The position numbers and the translations under genes were made by a program. A DNA stretch of 64,000 nt from Fragilaria crotonensis. Taxonomy: Eukaryota; Bacillariophyta; Fragilariophyceae; Fragilariales; Fragilariaceae. Shown here one piece after another: positions 11,941 through 22,837 of the stretch. The notes under the pieces are model-generated. The model did not search any database and was not told the origin of the DNA. It saw only the letters and a program-made list of their open reading frames with translations. The stretch covers positions 1 to 64,000 of the forward strand of contig JAKSYS010000012.1 in NCBI GenBank assembly GCA_022925895.1, given 5' to 3'. Each line of letters starts with the position of its first letter. Within the stretch, counting starts at the first letter, position 1.

Positions 11941-13020
11941 AGTAACCCTTCCCGAACAGATGATTATAACGTCATGTGAACGTCATCGATACGAACCCCT
12001 CGGTTCACTTAAAATCTCATTCCATGTGCATCGATTAGTCCAAATATGTCATACTTGGGGTACTTTGACTTCTACGTTGGTGCTTTGAATCATTTGTTCG
12101 TTTTAGCCGCGCCCAAATCCGAAGTTGAAACCAACGGAAGGTCTGGTATACACCTACGCAGGTAAGTAGAAACGGTAGACGATGTACCTGAATGCATTTG
12201 GAACGCCAAATGCACAATATCATCACAAAATTCCACAATTCAAACTTGGACAATGGACCCTCCACTGCAGACAATCTGCTTGTAATATCTCTGTAGTTCT
12301 CCTTCTTTTTCTCTCCAATCTGTGTCTTTAGCACATGTACCAATTGTAGTCAGTAGTAGAGACAATAGGAGTGAACATGTCTGTTTTGATTGACTTTCAA
12401 AGCATTGTTTGAGAAGGGCCTCATGACAAAGAAAGCTCACCGGCGTACCGGTATCGTGATACCGCCACTGTAGTAGTGGAATCGAGTACGCGGAGCACTT
12501 CAGTATTGTAGTGTGCAGTATAAAATCTCGACTGTGCCGCTGGAGCACTCAGAGTACTGGGATGCACGTAGAATCTACGATGAATTCCGAACTATCGTTG
12601 TTCGAATTTTATACTCTCGGGGATGTCCTATGTACCAGTAGTACCAACGCTAACAGCAACTCGTAGACTTTCAGTATTAAACCGTTGTAGGTTTGTCTCC
12701 AAGAAAAATGGGGATGCTCGATTTTGGATGGAACTTTCGTGTTGTACATGGGTATCGTACTTGTACTGGTACCTCGTGCGCGGAGTACTATGATAGCTAG
12801 CACAACCCACTGGAGGCACAACACATGTTTCAACTGTTGTGGTATTCATCAATTTATCACATGTGATCATCGGATGTGTTAACCAAAATTTGGCAACCGT
12901 GCCAGCGCGCACTTGCGAACACCCCTTTCAACTAGCACTCTGATTGGTGAACGAACAAAGCTGATGACGTCCATGGGGCTGAAGGACAAATGAAGATGAA
13001 TGTATACAAAAGTATGTACT

Positions 13021-13076
13021 TTTATCTTCGATATAGATTCTAAATAGATCGAAATATCTAGACGTTAAGCTTTCTC
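13021..13076 (-). repeat. Right terminal inverted repeat of the Mutator-like MITE
   Basis: Reverse complement of the left repeat over about 55 bases. It is followed directly by the second copy of the 9-bp duplication. Confidence 0.9.
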
Positions 13077-13085
13077 AACTGTGAG

Positions 13086-13611
13086 TATTCATCGTGAGAG
13101 CGCGAAATCGGAACCAGAATTTACTCGGAGTATCATACACTTCTACACACAAAAACAGATTGCTCAAGGACCTGAGTAGAGTACCAGTACTCCAATATGA
13201 CGGTACAGAAGTTTTTGCACCCGGAATTCCAGGATCATGGAATTTTGGACCTTTTCTATCATCCGCCGTACTGAGCCTTACAACCACTGTAGGCAATTCA
13301 TTGTCTGCAACGTATGTTAGTCTGCTATCATATTTATTTAGTCTACCTTCGAGTTCGGCAAGATTCTTCAGGCAGTTCCACATAAGCACACACTCGAATC
13401 TGTGGTGGCAAGGTGCATGACGTGAACGATTCGATCTATTTAACGCGCGGCTTGGTATCTTTTTGACATGCGTAAAGGCAGGTCCGAAACGAGTACGTAC
13501 GCCTTTGACATGCGATTACGTTCCGAAGAGGCGTCGTCGAAGAGAATGATCCGCAATTACACCTGTATCCATAATCTGAACGTTAGTCGCATAACAAGCA
13601 TCAGATCCAAC
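13086..13611. promoter_or_regulatory. Upstream region of the transketolase gene
   Basis: About 500 bp lie between the MITE and the transketolase start codon. No convincing TATA box or other defined motif is seen. The open frame that runs into the gene from 13468 is in frame with its first exon, but the ATG at 13612 is preferred because it places a canonical signal peptide at the N-terminus. Confidence 0.4.
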
Positions 13612-16142
13612 ATGAAGTTCTCTATGCTTGCTGTTGCCGCCACTATGTTGGCCGGCGCCAATGGTTTCGGTGTTGCCCCAAGCTTCGCCATTCGTCAGGT
13701 ACGGGAAAGTTGTTGATACGCTGTTGAGGCGCAGCGTTAAGAGGAACTAGGTGCTTGTCTGGTGTCAACGCTTGCTGTGATTGTCTGATGTCAGTGCTGT
13801 GTTCACTTTTGAGTCTTCGTGTATCGTTTCCTTCGTCTGCCATGGGAATATCGTATTTTCAAGTACGCACGTGTACGTGATGTCGGTTTTGTCGTCGTAA
13901 AATCTCACTAACGTTTTTCTTCTCTCCATTCATTCTATGCCATGGCTCTGCTATGACCGCTCTCAATAATGTTGTAACATTGACCACTCTGTTTGTCCCT
14001 TTTCTCTCCATCGTCATACATTTGTATCAACAGTCATCTGCGCTCAAAAGTGCTGCAGTCGATGTTGACACCAAGGCTGCCCTTGCTACCGCTGCCAACG
14101 AGGCTCGTGGTCTTGCCATGGACTCCATCGCCGCTGCTCACTCTGGTCACATGGGTCTTCCTCTTGGTGCCGCTGAGATCGGAGCCACACTGTATGGTCT
14201 TGAGGTGAGTAAATCTTGGATCTGTCGCGCGTCTAACCTACTTGCCTTCTCACTCCATTGATTACTGTTTCCTTCAGATGACATACAACCCTAAGGACCC
14301 AAAATGGATCAACCGCGATCGATTCATTCTTTCAGCTGGACACGGATCAATGTTCCTTTACTCCTGGTTGAACCTTGCCGGATTTGATTTGCCTATCGAC
14401 GAACTCAAGAATTTCCGCCAATACCACTCAATGACCCCAGGTCACCCAGAGTTCCCTAACTCGGAGCACAACACTCCTGGAATTGAGAGCACCACTGGTC
14501 CTCTCGGACAGGGTGTTGCCAACGCCGTTGGACTTGCCGCCTCAGAGAAGATGGCCGCAGCTGTTTACAACACTGATGACCACAAGATCTTTGACCACCA
14601 CATTTACGTCCTTGCCGGAGACGGTTGCTTCCAGGAGGGTGTGACCTCTGAGGCTGCTTGCTTCGCTGCCCACGAGAAGCTCGACAACCTGATCGTCCTG
14701 TACGATGCCAACGAGGTCACCCTCGACAAAATGGCTGAATACACCCAATCCGAGGATATCATCAAGCGTTATGATGCCTACGGCTGGGAGACTTTCGACA
14801 TTGATGGTCACGACCTCGATGTTGTCCAGGCTACCATCGCCGCTGCCAAGGCAAACAACAACGGAAAGCCAAAGTTCATCAAGTGCAACACCATCATCGG
14901 AAAGGGCATGGAAGAGACTGAAGGAACCAATGCCGCTCACGGAGAGGCCGGTGTCCCGTACGTTGACAAGGCCAAGAAGAACATTGGCCTCCCTGACGGT
15001 GAGAAGTGGTATGTCTCCCAGGCTACCCGCGACTTCTTCGCTGACGTGCAGGCCAAGAACAAGGCCAAGTACGATGAATGGCAGGCGACCTTTGCTGCCT
15101 GGTCTGAGGCCAACCCAGCTTCGCCACACAGCTCGACAACGCTGTCCACGATAAGGTACCAAGCGCTGCTGAGCTGATCGCCTCTATCCCTGCCACCGGC
15201 GTCACCAAGCCTGAGGCAACTCGTGTCTCTGGAAAGGATGCCATCCAACAAATTGCCAAGGCAGTCCCTCATTACATTTCTGGATCCGCTGATCTGCACG
15301 GATCTTGCCGTAACTACATTGAGGGAGGCGGCAACTTCGGTGCTGGCTTCGACAAGACGTATGCCGGACGCAACCTGTACTTCGGAATCCGTGAGCACGC
15401 CATGGGTTCCATTCTTAACGGATTCGCATACCACGGTCTTTTCAAGGCCTCTGGATCCACTTTCCTCGTCTTCGTGGACTACCTCCGTCCTACCGTCCGT
15501 GTTGCGTCCCTTGCTGAGCTCGGAGCCGTTTCGTACATTCTTACCCACGACTCTATTGGAGTCGGTGAGGATGGTCCTACCCATCAGCCAGTTGAGACTG
15601 TCTCTGGTCTTCGTGTCATCCCTAACCTTGATGTCTACCGCCCAGCTGATGCGGAAGAGACTGTTGCTGCCTTTGTTCACTCCGTCACCCGCAAATCTGG
15701 CCCAACCGCTTTGATCTTCTCTCGTCAGAATGTTGACCAAAACGCTGACCTTGACTACATGGCCCGACGTGAGGGGGCCCTTAAGGGAGGTTACATCGCC
15801 AAGAAGGAGAGTGCTGACCTCGACGTCATCATCATCGCCACTGGATCCGAAGTCCAACACGCACTCAAGGTTGCCAAGGACCTTCCAGGCGCACGCGTTG
15901 TCTCCATGCCTTGCACTTCCGTCTTTGATGATCAATCTGCTGAATACAAGGAGTCTGTCCTTCCTTCCTCGTGCACCAAGCGTGTCGCCATGGAGGCCGG
16001 TGTCTCTGATATCTGGTACAAGTATGCTTCCAAGGTTATCGGAGTTGACCGTTTCGGTTTCTCCGCTCCAGGAGACATTGTCATGGCTGAACTCGGCATG
16101 ACCGCTGACAACCTCGCCAAGGAGATCGCTGCCATGAACTAA
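13612..16142 (+). CDS. Transketolase, plastid-targeted, one frameshift
   Basis: Three exons: 13612-13698, 14034-14204 and 14278-16142. Introns are 335 and 73 nt, both phase 0. Exon 1 encodes only a signal peptide and '[11 protein letters not shown]', an ASAFAP-like motif with Phe at the cleavage point, which directs import into the complex diatom plastid. The mature enzyme has the TPP site '[18 protein letters not shown]' and the transketolase signature '[17 protein letters not shown]'. It transfers two-carbon units between sugar phosphates in the Calvin cycle. The reading frame breaks at the C-run 15114-15116. One added C gives [11 protein letters not shown] and joins the two halves. The conceptual length is 707 aa, somewhat longer than a cytosolic enzyme as expected with a presequence. 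An essential, otherwise perfect gene makes a sequence error more likely than a real lesion. Confidence 0.95.
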
Positions 16143-18502
16143 TTTCGCACTGAAACGGGAAGATAAATCACGCTGTAACCTGACTATTTTTTATTAGACA
16201 CCTTTAACATTTAAGAGATGCTGGTGTACTCAAGTTGGTATCTTCAAGTCCAGGCACGAGCTCCTCGAGCATCTGCGCACGTCATATTGCAAGAACAATT
16301 TAATCTGGAGCTAGTCCTTGGCAGGTTCGGTGGATGAATGTAAGAACCCACGTTGTGTGATAAACTGTAAAAAGGTGCTCCTGGTACCAGGTAGTATTTG
16401 CAACGAGTCGCGCAGTGTCGTCATTCGTCATCATTGGTTTTTATGTTCGGAGTTCGAAGTACTAGTATGACATAGTACCTGGTACAAGGACAATGTATAC
16501 ATTTATTGCTTTTTGCCACCGAAGTGGTATTTTCCATTCTGGTCAGTATGTGTGTACGTGATGTGTCTGTAGACACTTGTAGATACGGTGCCTCTGGTTA
16601 CAGTATCGTTCAAAAATTTTCCAGTTATTTTTGCCACCCTGGTGGCACGTAGGTGGCAAATTTTTACGTGAACGGTGCGTTGATTTGCCACTCGATCCGT
16701 GTTTTGCCACTCGAATTAGTCGATCGCGAATACGGGACTCCGATGCAAAAAAAATGGGGTGTGCAGTACGCAATGCATTGCGCAGTCCCAGAAGACATTG
16801 CTGGTCATGCCCCCTACATTACACAGTATATTCGTTTTGCCACCCACCGGAGTGCGGCTGCGACTCTCCAGTATTGTCGTTTTGCCACCGAGTCATTGCA
16901 CTCGATTTTTGCCCTCTCTACTGCTAGTAGAGTAGTAGAGTAGTAGAGTGAGGTAGTACAGTATAACAAGTACCGTACGGAATAATTACTGGCGGCTACA
17001 GTACTGGAGTCGTCAGCGTGCTCTAGAAGTACTACAGATGATGACAGTAACATACTGTCGCCAGTACTAACAAATCTCTACATGCTGAGTGTTATGTTGA
17101 AAACATAAGAGTGCAAGTAAATTGGATTTTTACAAATATCTGTTACATCTTACATGCAACCTCCTCTCTGTCTTTGCTGCACTAAGAAAAAGATCTACTG
17201 CCAGTATCTTGTTTGCTTCATGACCTCAAGGACAACGTAGAAAATGTCAAGGATTCAGACAAAGTTGACTTTGCAAAACAAAGCAATTTCTATGAATCAC
17301 TCCATGATGACTTGATGCAATCATGGTTGTGTGTGACAGCATATAGAGTGCCCAATCCAGGTTCTGAAGATAAAGCACAAGTTGCCATCAATGTTTATGA
17401 CATGTGTTGTGCTTCTATTGGGCTTACTACTGTTCTCAAAACAATGTGGCAAGATGGCAGGCATCCCAGTCTTTGTGACTACTAAGTTTGTAACAGGCAA
17501 CAGTGATAGATACCATCATGCATGTTGACTGGTGTAGTTGTTCTGTCCAAGAATGCATGCTGATGTCCAAGCAATCCTGTCCCAGCATGCAATGCATGCA
17601 CATATCAAAGATTTCAAGCATAAAACCACATCATCAGCTAGCAACTTGAGCATGTTCTTCCTTCAGCAGAGCATGCCCATGAATCCAATGATAAGCAAGG
17701 TGCTGGCTGATGGATATGCATGGGTATCAGCATGACTTGTTATGTGACATAAACAAGAAGTAATTATTGAAAGGTCACTTTAGTAAATTCCAATTAAGAG
17801 AATGAGATATAAACTGGACTAAGTTGAGGATGCCTTGAAAATTTTCTAGACCATTGAGTGAGCAACATACTAGTTGCTTGCCGTATTGCCTGCCTGCTGC
17901 TGGTTTCGTTTGCTGTCTCCATATTGGAGCTGCCAAAGAAGCATAACTGCACAGACTTCAGTAGAGGAAAGCAAAGGAAGGTTGGTTCTTTTAAAGGCCT
18001 CATATCTTAGCATGACAATGGCATGTGATTACAAGATCAGCATGTCAACAGTCCTCAAGAACTGGATCAATCACTTTGATCACTTGATGATGATTTTTGT
18101 TGTTTGCCTTGTCACATGTCCAATGTCCAGGCGGGACTCCAACTCTGATACAATAACTTCCAGTTCCTTGGATATGCTTATTGCTATTTCTTCTTTCATA
18201 GCAGCAGAGCATGAGGGGTTGTTGAAAAGCCTTCCACATGTCACGAAACCCATACCACTGACAAGAATTCCTCTGGGTTCCAGTTTACTACTAATAGTGC
18301 ACAAAGTGTGTGAGTGCTGACACTCAGAAAATATTTGCACCCCTAGTATTAAGCACAGGCCTATCCTGTACTACTAAGGATGATAAGTGGTACATGGGCC
18401 AATGCTTCTGAGGAGTGGCACTAAGAAATGCAAGATTTCAAGTACTACAGAAGCTGAAAGCTATCATAACTTTCATTCACATGATCTTGAGGACGAGTTA
18501 TA
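16143..18502. other. Long intergenic region with short-motif repeats, no gene recognised
   Basis: The left part holds the TTTTGCCACC motif cluster and a (GTAGA)-type microsatellite near 16920-16950. From about 17100 to 18500 the DNA is AT-richer and poor in GTAC, resembling eroded transposon sequence. Its open frames (e.g. 17213-17485, 17874-18320) show no domain and no ATG-consistent gene structure. Confidence 0.5.
16508..16915. repeat. Cluster of dispersed TTTTGCCAC(C/T) motifs
   Basis: The motif or a close variant occurs near 16510, 16630, 16684, 16702, 16834, 16880 and 16903. An inverted copy lies at 16652-16665 (GGTGGCAAATTTTT). The spacing is irregular (about 20-130 bp), so this is neither a tandem array nor CRISPR. 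It could be a set of binding sites or the remnant of a repeat-rich transposon. Confidence 0.6.
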
Positions 18503-19216
18503 CAGTACCACCAAAAAACTGCTTAGAACCAATAATATCACTTAGAACCAATAAACGCGTTAAAATCCATATCTCCTACACAAAAGTTGCTCAAATTATG
18601 TTTTTCCCAAAGAATATGTATGACAACCTCATTCCTTTATTCATCCTACAGCCTTCGTATACTTGCAGGAAAGTGAGGTTGAGTGAGCGGTCGCTTCAAT
18701 ATTTCACACTGTATTTTGGCAATTGAGCTCAAATCCAGCTCACGATTTTAACACATCGAGGTGGGCTTCCCATGAATGCTCGGAGTATTTTTTTCACTGT
18801 TGCGATTTTTATAGAAACGCGTGACACACGATACCGCGCCGTATTTTTCTTGTGGTCCAACGTTGGTGGTACAAGACACACGTGGCTACCAGCGTAACAG
18901 TAGACCGAAAATTACATCGATTTTGGGCGAACGTGTGAAAAAAAATTACGCGCGCACATATAAATTTTTCTTCATGCATTTATAAATTTTTATGTATCAC
19001 TTAGAACCAATAATCTCAAAATGAGGCGATGAAATCGTTCCATTTCTTGATGAATATCTGCTCCAGTACAAGATTGATTCAATTGTAACATGGAGAACTA
19101 TACGGAGAAGAAGTTGTAACAGAACGGAAATAGAGTGCGAAGCTTGAAGGAATGGATAAATTGAGTCGTAACATGCGTTAAATTATTGGTTCTAAGCAGT
19201 GTTTAAGGTGGTACTG
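18503..19216. mobile_element. MITE-like element with ~30-bp terminal inverted repeats
   Basis: The left end begins CAGTACCACC and continues with CTGCTTAGAACCAATAAT. The right end, read in reverse complement, begins CAGTACCACC and continues with the same CTGCTTAGAACCAATAAT after a short variable stretch. The length is 714 bp and no transposase is encoded. The left flank ends in TA, as for Tc1/mariner, but the right flank reads AG, so a target duplication is not proven. Two extra internal copies of CTTAGAACCAATAA lie at about 18540 and 19001. Confidence 0.75.
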
Positions 19217-20374
19217 AGAACTGGAGTAGTTGTCATGAAGTCAGATGCCTGTTGAAATTGATTTTTCAAAGAAATCAACAAAATTGGACTTTAGTCTGGA
19301 CTTAGTCTGGAGTTTACTCCAATACCTTGTATGATACAGCGTACCTGGGGTACGATCACTGTGTCCGAGTACAAGTACTTCGTAGCCCAGGTACAGTAAC
19401 TGGTACAAGTAGTCCGAGTACTAGGTACCAACCGTAGTAGCGTCGTATCTACATTACTTGTACCAGGTCAATGTGTGGCTACGTGGCTACGTGTATTTGC
19501 TGTCGCTCTGTTGTTCGTTCGCACCCCAAAATTAAAAATTACTGTCAGACGAGGAAGTGACTAGTAACGTACACTTCGTACTTAATTCTGCGACATGTAC
19601 ATTTAATACTACGCCTACTCGGTGGCAAAAATATGAGCACAAAATCAAGATACCGGCACAGTACAGTATATAGACATTCATCAATCCGTATTCCGTAGAC
19701 ACCAGTAGTTCATAAAAGTGTAACCTGTTCTCAAGGGGTACTGTGTACTACCGGTGGTCGTATAAGTACAGTATGATGAGTGTAGAAAAAGTATGCATAC
19801 GTCATACAGTAAAAGGCATGTATCCCAGTATTGTACTACAGTATATGATGTATGCGAGTACTCAGTAGGCAGTAGGGTGTATGGAATACGGTACAGTAGT
19901 ATTAGGAGTACAATGGTACAGCGAGTACAGAGCGAAGGCAAGGTGCAAGTGTAGATACTCGTACATACAAGTATGATACCTGTGTTAAACATTTTATATG
20001 CATCTCTTGTATGATCATATGTCATATGCAATGACAATGTATGTTGTATGTGCAATGTGCATGTAGTACCCAGGTACGTATTGTGTATTGTGCATATCTG
20101 CATATCGCATATGCATAGAGAGAGAGTTAACACGCGACTCCGCTCGTCGGATTTCTTCTTTCGTAATCCATCGCGTTTGCATCTGTGAACAATGTGGCTG
20201 CTTACTAACCTCTACCTGGTGCGTCAAGTTCTCCGAGTGCCCCGAGTTCCTTCGAAGTCCTTCCCTACGTTAACCCATACACGGAAGGCTTGAGCTTCTA
20301 ATCGGACACTCACTCCCATGAATACCCTCCGACACCAAAAGCAAATCACGACTTGGACTACGGCACATTGAAGG
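19217..20374. other. Intergenic region, GTAC-rich simple sequence
   Basis: The region is dominated by GTAC palindromes and TACAGTA-like degenerate repeats (19330-19460, 19730-20080). The minus-strand open frame at 19681-20133 is a product of this simple sequence (Tyr/Thr/Cys-rich) and is not called. The final ~250 bp should contain the promoter and 5' UTR of the BTB gene. Confidence 0.6.
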
Positions 20375-21402
20375 ATGGCTGACAACGGCGATCACCTGGT
20401 GGTCCCAGAACACATGCGCCTGATTGATATTCAGCAATATCTGGAAACTCGTGGATTACTTGATGAACCTCAAGGACTAGAATCTGCTTTGAATGTCTCA
20501 GAGACGAAAAAGCGAGTCGATGAAGAGGCTGCTTACCAAGCTCTCGTCCTCCAGCGAGCCTTCGCCGCATTCGATGGGAAGCCAGATGCCAAGTCAGACT
20601 TCCTGGAAACGATTGAAAATGAAAAGATTGTTCTCACTTCTGCAAATGGATCCGTGGAAGCCGAAATGAAGCTCCTCGCAGCTCAATGTGAAGCAATCTA
20701 CGCCTTTGCATCATCGTACAAACTATTCAAGGACAGTTCATCTCCTGTCCTTTCGTTTTCCCTCGAGGAGTATAGCCTAGAATCTGTCCAGGCATTTGTC
20801 GACACAGTATCTGGATTGACTTATCCTCGGGATCTTACCCCTGACTGCATTGTTGACTGTTGTCAGATTGCACACTTCCTTCAGTGCAACAGCGTTCTGG
20901 GACCCATTGTACAAATTCTGGTCGATGCTGTCGATACTGATAACTGCAAAGCGCTCTTGGAATTGGCGGACCAACTCAGTCTTCCGCTCCTGTTCGAGCG
21001 ATCTCTTTCGCACATGATGCAGTCGTTGGAAGAAACGCAAGAAGTTTGGGAAGATTTGCCTGCAGATTTGCGAGATCGGGTCGACCTGATGAAAAAGGCG
21101 ATGCAATCCTCGATTCTTACTCGTGGCAGTTCCGTCTCTACTTTAATTCATTGGATGAATACCTTGCCATGTTTGCCGAAACGCTCACGTATCATCGTGA
21201 GCGACTGTTGGATGCCAAGCAGCGGCAGGAAGAGGAAAAAGGGAAATATTTTGTTCGATCCAAGGTGTGGCAGTACAACCAGAGCAAGATAGACAGCCAG
21301 GAAAGGCGCTTTCGTCGTCTGGAGCAAGTCATGGAGCTTCAGAAGAAGACCTTTTCTAACAAAGATGGTGCAATCAGCCTGAAGACAGAAGCAAGGGTCT
21401 AG
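20375..21402 (+). CDS. BTB/BACK-like protein with coiled-coil C-terminus, one frameshift
   Basis: The start is ATG 20375. After an N-terminal helix-rich part there is a BTB-like segment (~residues 95-175, 'FSLEEYSLESVQAFVDTV', 'CIVDCCQIAHFLQCNSVL') followed by a BACK-like helical region ('NCKALLELADQLSLPLLFER'). BTB domains usually mediate dimerisation and often recruit cullin-3 ubiquitin ligases; the role here is inferred only. The frame shifts near 21105-21115. The downstream frame is plainly coding: 'LDEYLAMFAETLTYHRERL' is a motif typical of the C-terminal half of this family, then a Glu/Lys/Gln-rich coiled coil to the TAG at 21402. A one-base deletion explains the break. The conceptual length is ~342 aa. 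Confidence 0.7.
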
Positions 21403-21805
21403 GTGAAGTGGTAGAGCCAGTCGTCATGATTAAATACAACAGCCCTTCTGGTTTGCATTGTCAACTCCAACGAGCTGTGAAGTTGTCTCCTGTCTTAGTA
21501 GTAGGGAATAGTAGCGCAACGCGCGAACACATCTCGTGCATTAATAAATAAGGTATAGGGAGAACTAAACACCTTTGAAACGAAGTTGACTGAATTACAA
21601 TCCATGATGGTCATTAATCTAGGTAGGAGACGGTTATCCACGCACAGGGGTCCCTCCATAGACTGTAAGAGAGCGACCTAAAGTGGACCGTGTTCCGCCA
21701 ATGCTATACCAATTATTGCAGGGTTGCTGTTATCAGCATATCGTCAACCTTGCTAGCAAACGCATCACAATGTCCATACGTTTCGAAACGCGGATTGAAC
21801 GAACG
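21403..21805. other. Intergenic spacer between convergent genes
   Basis: About 400 bp between two gene ends, holding both 3' UTRs. A 75-codon plus-strand frame at 21683 overlaps the peptidase gene antisense and is not supported. Confidence 0.6.
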
Positions 21806-22837
21806 TCAGACTTCGTGTTGATGGTGATGTTTACCACTTCCGTCCAGTTGGTCCTTTTTCAAGGGATTTACGTACAGATTGTACTTTCCGGAAAGAGCCT
21901 CTGCAACTGAGAGCGGGGAAGGCCTGGACTTGGACAGTCGCTCACCACCCCAAGGCCAGATACGTCCCACGATGCGACCTCGTATCCATTCGACAGGAAT
22001 CGGACCATACTGTCTGGAGTCGAACGAAAATGGAGGAAAGTCTCCTTCCAGCCAAACGTGATTTGGCGGCACTACAATCTTTCTACTATAATCTCTCAAT
22101 ACCTGGCTCTCGTCTTCGAATGTGGGAGTTGCATGTTCCACTGACTTGACGATGCCCCAATCAGATCGATCAAGATACTGATGAACATACTCTCCGTAGC
22201 GCAGTACTTCATCTCCTTCAACACCAATGATGCGCTTTCCCGCATAACGCCCATCTTTATCTCGAAATACAACCACATCGTACTTGTTGTATTTGATTGG
22301 AACTCCGAATAGTCGAGACCAAGCACCAGTCTCTCGAATGTACACACCGCCCAAGGTTGGTAGGGTTGGGAGCATCGATGGGCCTAGTGACATGTCAGTA
22401 ACATAGGGTGAAATGTCTTCGTTCTCAATCAAGAAGTATAGCACAAGTGCCAACGAACATCGGGTAGCCAGATGATAACGGTAACGGCTGTCGAATAGCA
22501 ACCTTGTCCCACCGCTCATGCGAGGACTTGGAATCCATGGTCGTAAAACAGATCGAACGTAGTCATACGACCAACGGCTGCGTTCCTTTTCTCCGCCAGA
22601 GATCTGTTGCTTCGTAGGCTTCACAGACTGGTTTTGATTGGTTTGTTTCAGAGCGTCGCGCTCCAGTCGCCGCCGCTCCTTCCTTGGCAAATTGGAAGTT
22701 CGGTTGGCAATCTGTGATTTCCATCGTTTTTGTTGGCTCGTTTTTGAAACAGCAGTGCTACAGCCCTCAATACATCTTTGAAGTGATACCGATCGAGAAA
22801 GTCGTAAAGGCCCTTGGAATAGTGAACGAAGTATCAT
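21806..22837 (-). CDS. Mitochondrial inner membrane protease-like signal peptidase (S26)
   Basis: 343 aa, single exon. The basic, Ser/Arg-rich N-terminus ('MILRSLFQGPLRLSRSVSLQ') fits a mitochondrial presequence. A hydrophobic stretch near residue 135 ('YHLATRCSLALVLYFLIE') can anchor the protein. The S26 boxes follow in order: box with the nucleophile Ser ('MSLGPSMLPTL'), box with the general-base Lys ('RYAGKRIIGVEGDEV'), and the 'PPNHVWLEGD...SFDSRQYGPIP' box that closes the active site. Members cleave the sorting signals of intermembrane-space proteins. It is longer than fungal Imp1/Imp2 (roughly 170-190 aa) because of the N-terminal ~130 residues and a polar His/Gln-rich tail. The frame is intact. 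Confidence 0.88.
   Translation of the reverse strand: MILRSLFQGPLRLSRSVSLQRCIEGCSTAVSKTSQQKRWKSQIANRTSNLPRKERRRLERDALKQTNQNQSVKPTKQQISGGEKERSRWSYDYVRSVLRPWIPSPRMSGGTRLLFDSRYRYHLATRCSLALVLYFLIENEDISPYVTDMSLGPSMLPTLPTLGGVYIRETGAWSRLFGVPIKYNKYDVVVFRDKDGRYAGKRIIGVEGDEVLRYGEYVHQYLDRSDWGIVKSVEHATPTFEDESQVLRDYSRKIVVPPNHVWLEGDFPPFSFDSRQYGPIPVEWIRGRIVGRIWPWGGERLSKSRPSPLSVAEALSGKYNLYVNPLKKDQLDGSGKHHHQHEV

Larger units (their letters stand above)
11877..13085. mobile_element. Mutator-like MITE (non-autonomous), with 9-bp target-site duplication
   Basis: The element body is 11886-13076 (1191 bp). Its ends are long inverted repeats, about 55 bp at 11886-11940 and 13021-13076, matching except at two or three positions. 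The outermost bases are GATAAAGCTTAACG on the left and, read from the right end, GAGAAAGCTTAACG. The flanks carry a perfect 9-bp direct repeat, AACTGTGAG, at 11877-11885 and 13077-13085. A 9-bp duplication with long TIRs is the hallmark of the Mutator/MULE superfamily. No transposase is encoded inside, so it must be mobilised in trans. It sits 100 bp upstream of the start codon of the VPS9 gene and may therefore carry or disrupt that gene's promoter. Confidence 0.88.

Noticed and set aside
14542-15935. Long minus-strand ORFs antisense to transketolase
   Set aside because: They are shadows of the codon bias of the true gene on the plus strand.
17213-18340. Several ORFs of 60-150 codons in the AT-rich spacer
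   Set aside because: No homology pattern, no consistent splice structure, both strands equally open.
19681-20133. 150-codon minus-strand ORF rich in Tyr, Thr and Cys
   Set aside because: Composition is set by degenerate TAC/GTA repeats; no domain.
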